From CALMFT01 sp035333525 (GTDB lineage: Bacteria > Patescibacteriota > Gracilibacteria > Absconditabacterales > Absconditicoccaceae): 20,274 nucleotides of DNA. Position 1 is the first letter of the stretch. Every line of letters starts with the position of its first letter. Below the pieces are notes generated by a model. The model ran no database searches, had not been told where the DNA came from, and worked only from the letters and a program-made list of their open reading frames with translations. The position numbers were made by a program, and so were the translations under genes. Where the stretch lies: positions 1-20,274 of the forward strand of contig DAOQQF010000020.1 in assembly GCA_035333525.1 (NCBI GenBank). The letters are read 5' to 3'. Below, one piece after another: positions 1 to 9,101 of the stretch.

Positions 1-1248
1 CTCTTGCTCGATAGTCAATCTTCCAAAAACATCATCTAAGGTTCCATAGAATTTGTTGATGTGATTCAAGAACTCACCAAGATCAAAGAACTCAATTTTA
101 AAGAAGAGATATTTTCCAAGTCTGTGCTCTTTGGTAATAGTTAGAACTTTTGCAAAGACCGATATTCTAGAAATAAAATCTTCTAGGGTTATAGTTTCGA
201 TGATGTTGTAGAGAGCTTTTTTTGTCTTCTCATCCATTCGATCATTCCTTCCTGTGAGAGTATTCCGATTTAAAATAAACTCTTTTCATTCATTTTCGAC
301 TTTAAACATTCTTTGCTTATATCAATCTTTTTCCCCCTCCAGACCACCCCCTATACTATTTAAAGAAGAAGTGGGGTTATTTCTTTTATCTAGTTTCTTG
401 TTTCTAGTATCTAGTATCTTATTATTGTGGCTATTCGCTGACTGTTTGGTGTCTATTTCGTGGCTGTTTGGTGGCTGTTCAATAAAGTATGGTGTGATGA
501 TTTCATAATCTAGAAGCCTATAAATCGTTGACTGTTTCGTGGCTGTTTTTTTATCACATTTTTTCATAAATCATAATGATATTAATTTTTCAAGGGCTCT
601 AGCTACTTTTCAAGACTGGCTGGATTGCAAACCAAAGGTTGCATACTCATTTTTACTCAGAGTGAATTCTCATTGTTCTAATCAATCAGGACTTTTATTT
701 GGATACTTCCAAGATCTCAAAGCTCCAGTGACCATAATAGCCAACCATAAAGGATTCTCTAAGAGTAGAATTATCCTCCAGTCGTGACGGTCATCTAGAA
801 GTTTGATAAAAAAGTGCATTGATCTTTTGTTAGTTAAACAATAAAAAAGATGTCTGACCGCAATGGAACAAACATCTTTTTTAGTTGTCCCATGATAGTC
901 TATTCTGAAGTAGTGCCATGCTTGAAGAGGTAGATTTTCATATACCCATGACACTACCTCTTCAAGAATAGATATACATGGAGAACGATCATAGGGTGGT
1001 TTTTCAAAAAAACGAATGTGCTTGTGAACATATCCATGGCTTTTTGAATTTTCCCAAACCTTAATGATGCGATTGTTGTATATTTTTTTCTCGAACCTTT
1101 TACAAGAGAAAATAGCCGGTTCGAAGATAGTCCTGTGTAGCACCCTAAAGTGGGATTTTGATTGTTTTGAAGTTTGAAACATTAGGTAGTCATATTGATA
1201 AAAGGCGGTTCGAAATTTATCAAAATGTGTATTAACTAATCTTAGCAA
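1..1248 (-). CDS. Winged-helix DNA-binding protein, replication-initiator-like (3' end outside window)
   Basis: At least 416 codons stay free of TAA/TAG when UGA is glycine; under the standard code this would be three broken pieces. Residues about 196-245 read as a winged helix (FTLSKNEYATF, then SGKVARALEKLISLGF, then STIYRLLDYEI). A low-complexity Asn/Lys/Thr/Ser tail follows (TKQSANSHNN, DTRNKKLDKRNN). This layout is common in phage and plasmid replication proteins, which is the reason for the suggestion. The N-terminal 190 residues (for example HYFRIDYHGTTKKD) are not recognised, and no HUH or primase motif is clear. The start is uncertain: TTG at 1248 follows an in-frame TAA, and the first ATG is at 1182. 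An internal ATG at 237 has a good AGGAAGG about 9 bases upstream and could give a shorter second product. Iteron-like repeats lie inside the gene. Confidence 0.6.
427..481. repeat. Five tandem degenerate 11-bp repeats (iteron-like)
   Basis: Five back-to-back 11-mers on the plus strand: GTGGCTATTCG, CTGACTGTTTG, GTGTCTATTTC, GTGGCTGTTTG and GTGGCTGTTCA. Positions 2, 3, 5, 6, 8 and 9 of the unit do not vary. Eleven bases is close to one helical turn. Because 11 is not a multiple of 3, the repeat is not conserved at the protein level, so the signal sits in the DNA. It lies inside the winged-helix gene. Confidence 0.7.
528..549. repeat. Two further copies of the 11-bp repeat
   Basis: TTGACTGTTTC and GTGGCTGTTTT match the consensus of the array at 427-481. 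They lie 46 bases to its right, immediately downstream of the codons for the winged-helix recognition region. Confidence 0.6.
1118..1133. repeat. 16-bp direct repeat, copy 1
   Basis: GGTTCGAAGATAGTCC matches 15 of 16 bases of the copy at 1671-1686 on the same strand. In the minus-strand reading frames both copies encode an RT-x-FEP peptide. A shorter relative, GCGGTTCGAA, occurs at about 1205-1214. Confidence 0.5.
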
Positions 1249-1496
1249 CTTATCAAGTCTTTATGTGCTTTTAGATTGGTTTTTCTCATAATCAAGACCT
1301 AGTGTTTGACAAGATTGGACACCAATCTCTATAGTTTTACAATGGTTCGGTAAATTAAGATTATATAAAATTTGAAAATCGAGATGTTTAATAGTTATCA
1401 ACTAGATTAAAAAGATAAAAACAAGAAATTATATACTTCATTTTATTATATAGTTTTTGGTTTGGGAAAATGAGTTGATAAAGATGTGTTTTAGAC
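1249..1496. other. AT-rich non-coding control region upstream of the winged-helix gene
   Basis: No convincing gene. It holds the promoter/palindrome at 1306-1335, a third AGATTGG half-site at 1273-1279, and a very AT-rich stretch (about 1340-1500). Two inverted TTATCAACT sequences flank that stretch, at 1395-1403 on the plus strand and 1473-1481 on the minus strand. They resemble relaxed DnaA boxes (TTATCCACA) with two mismatches each. An origin or partition region next to an initiator-like gene is possible but not shown. Confidence 0.35.
1306..1335 (+). promoter_or_regulatory. Sigma70-type promoter with a palindromic operator in the spacer
   Basis: A perfect -35 (TTGACA, 1306-1311) is followed by TATAGT (1330-1335) at 18 bp, or CTATAG at 17 bp. 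Nearly the whole spacer is a perfect inverted repeat, AGATTGG-ACA-CCAATCT (1312-1328). A repressor bound there would sit between the -35 and -10. It points right, towards the flippase gene 440 bases away, or to a short RNA. The region is also upstream of the divergent winged-helix gene, which might autoregulate here. Confidence 0.55.
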
Positions 1497-1527
1497 AAAA
1501 CAAAAAGAGGATACTTTTAGCATCCTC
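1497..1527 (-). terminator. Rho-independent terminator, minus strand
   Basis: On the minus strand GAGGAT (1527-1522) and ATCCTC (1512-1507) form a 6-bp stem around a 9-base loop, followed by TTTTTGTTTT. It lies just after the stop of the 63-aa ORF, so something is transcribed leftward here and ends. Confidence 0.6.
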
Positions 1528-1537
1528 CCTAGTGTTT

Positions 1538-1729
1538 TTATTTAGTCGAATCGAGATAATTCCTGTAAGTAATAAATGCATTTAAAAATTCCTTGCATTT
1601 TACCAAGCATTTCTGTATATTCTCCAGTGCATCTTCCGTACCTTTTTGGTGCGGACACCCCTCAGACGGCGGTTCGAAGTTAGTCCGGTCGAGGTACCAA
1701 TAATACCTATATAATAAATAATCTCCCAC
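1538..1729 (-). CDS. Doubtful 63-aa ORF (or a small RNA gene)
   Basis: The ORF starts with GTG and ends with TAA just before a good minus-strand terminator. Its middle is much richer in GC than the surroundings (codons such as CGG, CCG, GGG) and encodes RTNFEPPSEGCPHQKG; the end is Lys/Cys-rich (IQKCLVKCKEFLNAF). It has no ribosome binding site and no family is recognised. The GC-rich stretch also holds a 7-bp hairpin, so the unit could be a small structured RNA ending at the terminator. TTCGAACC in it is reminiscent of antisense tRNA T-loop sequence, but no tRNA folds on either strand. Confidence 0.3.
   Translation of the reverse strand: MGDYLLYRYYWYLDRTNFEPPSEGCPHQKGTEDALENIQKCLVKCKEFLNAFITYRNYLDSTK
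1636..1654. other. GC-rich hairpin
   Basis: CCGTACC-TTTTT-GGTGCGG is a 7-bp stem with one wobble pair. It sits inside the GC-rich island at about 1636-1690 and could be part of a structured RNA on either strand. Confidence 0.35.
1671..1686. repeat. 16-bp direct repeat, copy 2
   Basis: GGTTCGAAGTTAGTCC matches the copy at 1118-1133 with one mismatch. The following bases (GGTCGAGGTACC against TGTGTAGCACC) are weakly similar too, so a longer ancestral duplication is possible. Confidence 0.5.
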
Positions 1730-1774
1730 AAAGAAAGGGTGGTTTTTTGTGTGAAAAAAATTATCTTCTTACAT

Positions 1775-3313
1775 ATGTTTTGATCCCATCAGATTATCAA
1801 AGATGCTTTTTGGCAAATACTGGGAAGAGTTTTTTCTGCTCTTGGTGGTTTGGTAACTATTAAATTAATGACTCCCTTTTTGGGTCCTTTGAGATATGGA
1901 GATTATAATACGATTTTGAAATACTTTGCTATATGGTCCGCACTTGCTGATTTGGGTTTATATACCATAGCGTTGAGAGAACTGGGAAAATTAAAAGATC
2001 GTTTAATCAAGCAGGGAGGTGATTTGTATGCTATTAATCACCCGGAACTCAATAAGTATTACTCCCAATTTATGGGCTCAAGAGTCATTAATTTATTTAT
2101 TGTATATGGTATAGCTCTTATTGTAGCATATTTGATTCCTAGTTATCATTCAAATCCATTTATTCTGCGATGATTACCTCTTGGTATGTTATTTAGTGCT
2201 ACTTTTGTATTGTGATATTTTTTTCAGTTACCACATCAGCTCTATTGGTCGATGCACCATACAAGTATTAGTCTTATTATTGCAAGGTTAGGTCAGATTG
2301 GTTTATTATTACTTATCATTTTTGGTTTTGATGTATGAGAGGTAACTAATCCTACTAGGTCAAATATTATTATTTTTATATTAATCTTGTGTACGGTTGT
2401 AGGTAGTGGGGTATTTCAAATTGCTTATCAATGGCGAACTGGAAAACGTTTTATGTCTTTGTCGCGGAAATTGGATCGAACATTTTTTCGCAATCATATT
2501 ACAGAAAACCGAAAATATGGTGTTGGTTATTTTATGTCGAGTTTTCATACGCTCGCAGTATGACTCTTATTATCACGGATGTATCCAACTAAAGATGGTT
2601 TTATATTTGTATGAGTATGGTGACTAGCTATGACACTTGTGGAAATACTATTAATTATACCGTCAAGTTTAGGCAATAGCGCATTACATAAAATAGCTGG
2701 TAAATCATTGGAAGAAAAAAAATCATTTATTGGTTCTCTTTTAATTATTGTACGAGTTATCTGATGATTGATTGCTCTCAATTTTGGTTGGTTTTCTTCA
2801 GAAATTATTTCATTTGTATGATGAACTAAATATCTTGCTAGTACTTTATGATCGCGATGATCAGATTCTTTATTGTGACGACTTGGTGTTGCTTTATTAC
2901 TAACTTTTACCAAGCAAATCTTCAATTATATGCTTATTGCTACCGATCATCAAAATAAACTTTTCCAAATCAATACATGGTGAGTTATCATTGGTATAGG
3001 AGCAGCAATTTGATTGGTGTATTATTACTGATTAATAGGATGAATCATTGGCCAATTATGGGTTGAATTGCTCTATGTAATTGGTGGTATACGAGTTGCT
3101 TGGCGTTACAATATTGTACCTATTATTACTCAAGACAATATTTTGAAAGTATTACTTCGATTATGAGTATGATCTTTATGAGGTTACCTTATTCATTATT
3201 TTCAGTTACTTAATGGTAGTCAATATGCTGATATCATTCTGATTATCATATATAATCTGATTCTTGTTTGATTGGTATATCGCCGAATGAAGAGGCTATT
3301 AGGTAGCACTTAG
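1775..3313 (+). CDS. Polysaccharide flippase-like polytopic membrane protein (Wzx/MATE-type)
   Basis: 512 aa with about a dozen hydrophobic segments and about 20 in-frame UGA glycines. The N-terminus (DAFWQILGRVFSALGGLVTI) and the early GPLRYGDYNT stretch have the pattern of O-antigen/teichoic acid flippases of the MOP superfamily. These proteins move lipid-linked sugars across the inner membrane, and the length is typical. The substrate cannot be read from sequence, and no glycosyltransferases are next to it here. The start is set at ATG 1775. A GTG at 1751 is in frame, with GGGTGG upstream, and would add 8 residues. TATATAAT at 1708-1715 could be a -10 box, but it has no convincing -35. The gene ends at TAG 71 bases before the HEPN gene. 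Confidence 0.75.
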
Positions 3314-3383
3314 GAAAGTTTTGTATCAAAACTATTTGTATTTTTTACTTGAATTTTATTATTATATCTCTATCATTGAATAT

Positions 3384-3797
3384 ATGAAATATGATATTAT
3401 ATCACTCAAGTTGCATGCTCTTGATAAAGCTCTTAAAACTTTGTCAGATGTTTTGGATCGTATTGAATATGGAGTATCTAATAATGATATAAACTATTTT
3501 TATGATAGTTCTATTCAAAGATTTGAGTATACGTTTGAATTATTTTGGAAAACTCTTCAGGAAATACTCAAATATCATTTTCAGAAAGAAACATGATGAG
3601 CAAAAAGCACTATTGATGCTTCATTTGAAGAGTGAATTATAACAAACTCTTTGATACGATTTGATATGTTGGAGTTGAGGAATAAAACAAGTCATATATA
3701 TGATGAAGATCAAGTTATTGAACTCAGTACATTGATACCATGATATTATAAACACCTTTTACATGATTTCAAAACTCTCCAAAAAAACTACTCATAG
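3384..3797 (+). CDS. HEPN-domain toxin / HI0074-family nucleotidyltransferase substrate-binding protein
   Basis: 137 aa, the normal size for the family, mostly helical. It ends with the HEPN signature Rx4HxY: R99-NKTS-H104-I-Y106. In described HEPN/MNT systems this motif is the RNase active site, and its tyrosine is modified by the MNT partner. One tandem glycine pair is read as GG through TGATGA (residues 71-72). The gene overlaps the MNT gene by 35 bases, so the two are co-translated. Start chosen at ATG 3384, giving MKYDIISLKLHALDKAL; a TTG at 3321 is in frame but would add a 21-residue aromatic stretch that is not expected. Most likely the toxin half of a toxin-antitoxin pair. Confidence 0.85.
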
Positions 3798-4080
3798 CAC
3801 AGATCAAACTATCAAAAAATTGATAAAAGCTATTATCGGCGCAATGGTTGATTTATGATCATATCAAGTTTTTTTGTTTGGGAGTAGGGCTCAAGGGAGT
3901 CACACTGATCGTTCTGATTATGATATTGGAATTTTGTGACCAAAGTCGATTCCTTATCCTGATCTATTTATGATTGCAAGACTCGTCAATGCTCTACCAG
4001 TAAAAGTAGAGGTCGTTGATTTTATGAGGGTCTCAGATGAATTTAAGGAGTATGCGATGAGAAAGATAATACTATTGTAG
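3763..4080 (+). CDS. MNT-domain nucleotidyltransferase, antitoxin of the HEPN pair
   Basis: 105 aa, a minimal nucleotidyltransferase. The catalytic motif is complete: G40-S41-RAQGSHTDR-S51-D52-Y-D54, with a third acidic residue at D86 (VEVVDF). Family knowledge: these enzymes neutralise the HEPN toxin by adding AMP to the tyrosine of its Rx4HxY motif. Both the overlap with the upstream gene and the gene order fit known HEPN-MNT pairs. Glycines 32 and 59 are UGA codons. No separate promoter is visible. The assignment is firm on motifs; the toxin-antitoxin role is inferred from the pairing. Confidence 0.88.
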
Positions 4081-4179
4081 GTAGAGTTATGGTAGATACT
4101 TATAATTGCTTATAATGAATATTACGTTTAAGATTCTGAATTATTTAGTTGATTTACTATATATTTATTTCTATTATCT

Positions 4180-4989
4180 ATGAATTCAATAACTCGTTAT
4201 TTATTTTTATGAATAACAATACTATTTCTTTGATGTTCTTATAGTAATGCATCACTTGATAGTCCTTTTTCATTGACCGCAAGTGGCGTTACAGTGACTT
4301 ATTATCAATCATGAATTATTGATTCGCATAATGTATATATTCCCTACAAAAATGGTTATGATTTTCTCCAGTCTACGCAAGAGTGAATCAAGGTCACTAC
4401 TAAAGGTAAAATAAAATTTTTCTATACGCCATTTAGTATATACAATAGAGAGGTGGCAAAAAGAGCAGGTAGTGGTAATATTGTGGTTACTTTTTCTTGA
4501 TTTGATACATCTTGAAAAAAAAGGATAAATACTGATAATATGTTTTCCCAAATGATTGGTTTTAAGTGATTTATATGATTTTCTCCTAGATTGAGATATA
4601 TTACCTATGAGATTGATAGTTTTGAACTTTATGATGCTCGTAAATTTGTAATGATGGATATTCGTAATGGGGAAACTGTTTTAGAACGAAAAACCAATAA
4701 CTCAAACTGTCTACAAGGCAATCGACAACCTGATGGAGCAAGATTTTTTTATACTATTAGTTATAATTTTCATCAGAATTCATCTACTGATGTGATATAC
4801 ACTTCTGCCAAAAATTTCCCTCGCAGTATTAAATTATTCTCTGTAACTACTAATGGTACTCAAGGAGTTGCTAGTATTAACTTTTCTAAACAACTTCTTA
4901 TAATAAAGGAAGGATATAATGGAATGGATGGAATCTGCTCACGAAAAAAATATCGCTATCATATTTATAGATTGAGTGAGTTAGAGTAG
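4180..4989 (+). CDS. Putative secreted lipoprotein, family unknown
   Basis: 269 aa. The N-terminus is a signal peptide (SITRYLFLGITILFLGCS) with a lipobox-like LFLGC, so Cys20 may be lipidated. The rest is hydrophilic and rich in Asn, Ser, Thr and aromatic residues, with alternating hydrophobic stretches that suggest beta structure. No family is recognised. Eight in-frame UGA codons are read as glycine, two of them in the signal peptide, which includes the Gly just before Cys20. The preceding 100 bases hold two TATAAT-like boxes (one at 4111-4116) but no good -35. The gene converges with the ATPase gene at 5012, with 22 bases between the stops and no clear terminator. Confidence 0.65.
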
Positions 4990-5011
4990 ATATGCTTTTA
5001 TTTCACTATTT

Positions 5012-7096
5012 TTATCCCTTCCCGCCCAGTCCGTCCAAGAAATCTTTTTCAAACGGAGAAGGGAGTATTTTTACTGCAACGTGTTGATTGCCCGCCATCA
5101 TGATTCATTCTCAGATTCATGAGGAGACGAGTTTTTGTTTTTCTGCTTCTGAAAGTCAGAATACTTGTTCAAGTCATTGAATACTAGCCGTAGACTGTCT
5201 CAGGAGGATTTGTAATGCAGAGTTTGTTACAATGGGCTTACCATAAGGTGACTTGAGAAAATCATCAACATCTTGTGATATAGTAGTAACGCCTAGTTTA
5301 TATTTTCTTGCTCTTTTGATGAGACCAAATAGGAAGTTTGCTGAAATCTCTTTTTGGAGCATAATCCATGCTTCATCGATAATGAGTAATCTTTTTGTTT
5401 TATGTGATCTAACTTTGGTTCGAATATAGTTAAGTACATTGTACATTGCTGGTGTCTTCAGGCTATCTTCAATATCTCTAATACTAAATACAGTGAGTCA
5501 AGTTGTGAGATCTACATTGGTTTCATTGTTAAAGAGTTTAGAAAACGTTCCTGTTACATACTTGGAAACTTTGAGACTTAGTTTTTCTCATCATGCCATA
5601 CCTTCAAGTACCGCTAATAGATCTTGCATTAGAGGAACTTGTTTGCCAGTGTAATCGTCAATATCAAAAGTAATACCTTTGAGTGCATATGTTGCTTGTA
5701 GTGCTTTATCAAGTAATGCTTCTTCTTCAGCACTTACCCCTCAGATCAATACAGAAATCAATCATAAAAGTCCAAGGATTTGAGACCTTAATAAATCTCA
5801 CTTACCGTATTCTACGTCTTCTACTTTGGGCGGTAAGTCAAATGGATTGATAAACTGATTACTATTGATAGCTATATTTACATAAGTTCCTCATACCTGC
5901 TCCACTAGAGGTTTATACTCATTTTCTGGATCAATAACGATAATATCAACTCACTCAAGCAAATATCTTAGAATTTCAAGTTTAACTCCAAAAGATTTAC
6001 CGGCTCATGATGTAGCCAATACAACAGAGTTGTGATTTGGTAACGATGAACCAAATCTATCAAATATAATTAGACCACCAGTATGAAGATTTGCTCCATA
6101 TAGTATTCCTGTACTATCAATGAGATCGCTACTTACAAAAGGGAAACTTCCTGCTAAACTTGATGTAACAGCTGATCTATAAATACCTAGATCATCAAGC
6201 ATGATTGGTAAGGAGCTTGTCATACCTTGATCCATTCTTTGGGTTGCTGGTTTAATGCCTATGCCGTATCAGCCTATCTTTTGTTCAAATCTTTTGGTAT
6301 CTTCAGTAAGTTTTTCCAAATCGTTATGATAGAGTGTTACATAGGTAGAAAGTTCAAAATATCTTTCTTCTTTGGTTGCAAGCTGTTGTCTAATGGTCTC
6401 AACATCATTATATTCAACTTGTAGGTCTGCATCCATAGTAATACCTTTGGCTATGAGTTCAGACATTTCCGCTTTTAATTGAGTTGTTCTTCTTTTAAGC
6501 ATTCATTGAATAGCGCTATCGTCTGCTGGGTAGATGAACCAACTCATATCCCATTTTCCATAAAAATTCAGAATATCTCTAGTCCATAAAAAATCAACAT
6601 ATGATGGGAAGTTGTTGAAGTAATAGGTCTTTCCATTGACTCAAGAAATATTATATGAAGAAGGTTTAACCTCCCAATACGATGGAGCAATATGAGTTTT
6701 ATAACTAGCGGTTGCGGAGAGAAATTCTTTTTCAGTATCGTATAAAAATCATCTCAATTGACTATCAAGTAATTTATCGCTATATTGTTCATCGGTTAAT
6801 TCAAGTAATTTAGTAACTTTTTCTTTGAGCGTTCATTCAATCAGTTTATCTCAAGAGGTTGTAGTAGTAGTTTGAACTCTTCATCCCACAGAGTCTATTT
6901 TTTTTTTGGGTCATGGCACTAGAAAATCCATGATTTGGCTTAAAAATCATGATTTTGGTAGATTGGTTCAGTCACCTGTTGGGTTTATTGTTAATTTATT
7001 AGAATCAACTTGCATAGTGTCAATACGAGGAAAACCTCCTCCTACCACAAAGAGAGTATAATCGGTATCAAAGATGATATTTTTGAATCAAGCCAT
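5012..7096 (-). CDS. virB4: VirB4/TraC-family type IV secretion ATPase
   Basis: 694 aa. The C-terminal half is a P-loop ATPase: Walker A at 361-368 (ATSGAGKS), Walker B at 570-577 (LLIIDEAW), then a sensor-like stretch (GVTTISQDVDDFL, NSALQILLRQ) and a VirB4-type end (QVFGLSEAEKQKLV). The N-terminal half carries the TraC-like domain, with a charged helical stretch around residues 195-275. Family role: it powers pilus assembly or substrate transfer at the inner membrane. Gly364 in the P-loop is a UGA codon, so under the standard code the enzyme would be cut just before its nucleotide-binding site. The start is ATG 7096, with an in-frame TAA a few codons upstream. A companion N-terminal-like protein is encoded 5 kb away at 12199-12909. 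Confidence 0.9.
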
Positions 7097-7206
7097 GATA
7101 TAATGAAATCGTTAAGAGTTAAGACCAAGAGTCAAAGATATTCTTTGCCTAATAGCTATCTTGATAGTTAATACAAGTTTTGGTGACATTGTATGATAAT
7201 CAGAAT

Positions 7207-7235
7207 TTGACAGAATGCAATGGTTTGATTATAAT
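7207..7235 (+). promoter_or_regulatory. Consensus sigma70 promoter for mscS
   Basis: TTGACA (7207-7212), a 17-bp spacer and TATAAT (7230-7235): a perfect match to the housekeeping promoter. It predicts a transcript start near 7242 and a leader of about 60 bases before the mscS ATG. A short inverted repeat, CTATC-TT-GATAG (about 7156-7167), lies upstream in the divergent spacer and could serve the ATPase gene. Confidence 0.8.
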
Positions 7236-7303
7236 CTATCATGAAAATTAGACTTTATTCCAAAAATTATATTGAATTCTTATTTAAGTTATAACTCACA
7301 CCC

Positions 7304-8218
7304 ATGTTTTCATCTTTATATCTTATGTTAGCCAAAAGTTCTTCTAGTACGAATTTTTTATGAGTCAAAACATCAAATACGATCAATAAAACAATAGATA
7401 CCGCCGATAAAACTGCGTGATTTTTAGTAGATAATCCTTTTGTGTCAAAATTACTTGCCGTATTGTTGGCTATAGTGGTGTCGGGTTTTTTGATCCGATT
7501 ATCTAGGGTTATTGCTAATTTTATTTCTCATAAAATAAAACGTAATTTTACTGAAAAAGATACCGATAGTGTTACTAAAATTGCTCAGCTTTCATGAGAT
7601 TTGGTGTTTTATGCTATGGCAACATTTAGTATCTACTTGTGATTTAAGATCGTATGAATAGATATTTGACTCATTGTATGAGGCTTGTCAATCTGAATAT
7701 GATTTGCAACCAAAGAAATTATCTCTAATCTTATCGCGGGTATTTTTATTTTTGCTACCAAGGACTACAAGATAGGAGATATTGTAGAATTACAAGATAG
7801 GCAGATGCCGTGAGGTGGAATTTTTGGAAAAATTGATGAAATTACTATTAGATATATTATCATAAAAACATTTGATCTCCGTAGAATGGTTATTCCTAAT
7901 ATTCAATTTATGCAAAGTAAGGTTAAAACTTACACATCAGAAGACATTATTAGGATGGATTTTCCTGTATTAGTATCAATTAATTCAGATGTAGATAAAA
8001 CCATTCAAGCTCTGAAAGATGAGATTAATACTCTTGATTTTCTTACTCATAAGGAATTAACCGATGTACTCATTGAATGATATGATGATAAAAAGATATC
8101 TTTGAGGTGTTATTTTACTTTTGATCCCAATGGAAAAGTTCCTGGTCATATAGCAAAATCCCAGGCTGAATATAAAACTCTCAAACTCATGACTAAGTAT
8201 GCCTTCAAAATAGAGTAA
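7304..8218 (+). CDS. mscS: MscS-family small mechanosensitive channel
   Basis: 304 aa, close to the usual size of this family. There are three N-terminal membrane segments. The last holds the conserved pore helix (GLSIGIGFATKEIISNL, then AGIFIFATKDYKIGDIVEL), followed by the beta domain (GKIDEITIRYIIIKTFD, VIPNIQFM) and a cytoplasmic alpha/beta end. The channel opens under membrane tension and releases solutes during osmotic downshock. Eleven glycines are UGA codons, several at conserved pore-helix positions. The gene has its own consensus promoter and a strong terminator, so it is probably a single-gene unit. It starts at ATG 7304, after an in-frame TAA. Confidence 0.93.
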
Positions 8219-8256
8219 ATATTCATGAATTTAATTGTAAATATTAAATTCAATCC

Positions 8257-8293
8257 AATTCCTGGCTCATAAAGATGAGTTAGGAATTTTTTT
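8257..8293 (+). terminator. Rho-independent terminator of mscS
   Basis: AATTCCT-gg-CTCAT-aaag-ATGAG-tt-AGGAATT forms a 12-bp stem interrupted by a small internal loop. It is followed by seven T residues (8287-8293). It lies 38 bases after the mscS stop. Confidence 0.9.
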
Positions 8294-8489
8294 ATTATCT
8301 GTTTCTCTTGCATTTTGATCACAAATCACTAGTATTCATTTCGATTATCGGTTTATGCCAATTTTCCGAGATCGGTCATTTCTATTTCCCCAAAGGTAAT
8401 TATTAGTGTTATAGTATTTGTGGTGTCAGTGCTTTGTGATCGTCTTAATGATGATGTTTTTCTGTTTTATTTTCTAAATTCAGAGTATC

Positions 8490-9062
8490 ATGTTTTTATT
8501 TGATTTTGATCAACTTATTGAGGAGTTAAAAAATAATGAAAATAAGGACAAAAAGGAGGTTATTGATCAGTATGAAAAAAATTTTTGACCTATTGGTGGT
8601 CAAACTGTTCAAGATCAAATATGGTATCAAGAATATGTGAGTAAATTTCAAACAGTAGAGTATGCTGTTCCTTTTTCATCAAAAGATGATTTTGATTACG
8701 GTTTATTATGTCAACTCGCGGCAGCTTCGTTTAGTAGTGAAGTAGCATTGGATATTAATGAAGAATGAACTATGGAGTTCGTGATCTCTGTAGAAAATGG
8801 ATGACAGACTATTGCTAAAAAAGTAAGTGAATTATTTGGATATCAAATTGATAGATTGTTTAAGATCTATTGTGAGGAACAAATGAATCTTCAAAATCAT
8901 CTTCATGTTAATGAGCAAGAAAAACAAGAAATTATAGCCCAAAGAGACTATAAACTTAAACAATGGAAACTCAGATTGGATCATTTTGCTACCAAAAAAG
9001 AACAAGAACAAGTTACTAAAGATAGAGCTGATAAATTATGAAATCTTATGGATCAGCTATAG
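8490..9062 (+). CDS. Hypothetical protein with charged helical C-terminus
   Basis: 190 aa, not recognised. The N-terminus is acidic and charged (IEELKNNENKDKKEVIDQYE). The middle is a compact, less charged domain (LLCQLAAASFSSEVALDI, EFVISVENGGQTIAKKVSELF). The C-terminal 70 residues are rich in Glu, Gln and Lys and look like one long helix or coiled coil. Four UGA glycines occur. There is no signal peptide or membrane segment, so it is probably cytoplasmic. It sits 39 bases before greA and may be co-transcribed with it. The 200 bases upstream hold short palindromes (CGATTATCG, CCGAGATCGG) but no confident promoter. Confidence 0.7.
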
Positions 9063-9101
9063 AAGATCTCTTCTTTATTTTTGTTATTATTTCTTCTACC
9101 T

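Noticed and set aside
427..549. CRISPR array
   Set aside because: The units are 11 bp, directly tandem, and have no spacers.
682..1248. A separate 188-aa gene, with the remainder as pseudogene fragments
   Set aside because: The frame continues through TGA codons into the winged helix and on to the window edge without TAA/TAG, so it is one code-25 gene.
1660..1700. tRNA suggested by GGTTCGAA near a CCA-like end
   Set aside because: The flanking bases do not form a T-stem, and no acceptor, D or anticodon arms can be drawn on either strand.
8294..8489. Promoter for the 190-aa gene
   Set aside because: TATAGT and short palindromes occur, but no matching -35 at the right distance, so no promoter is called.
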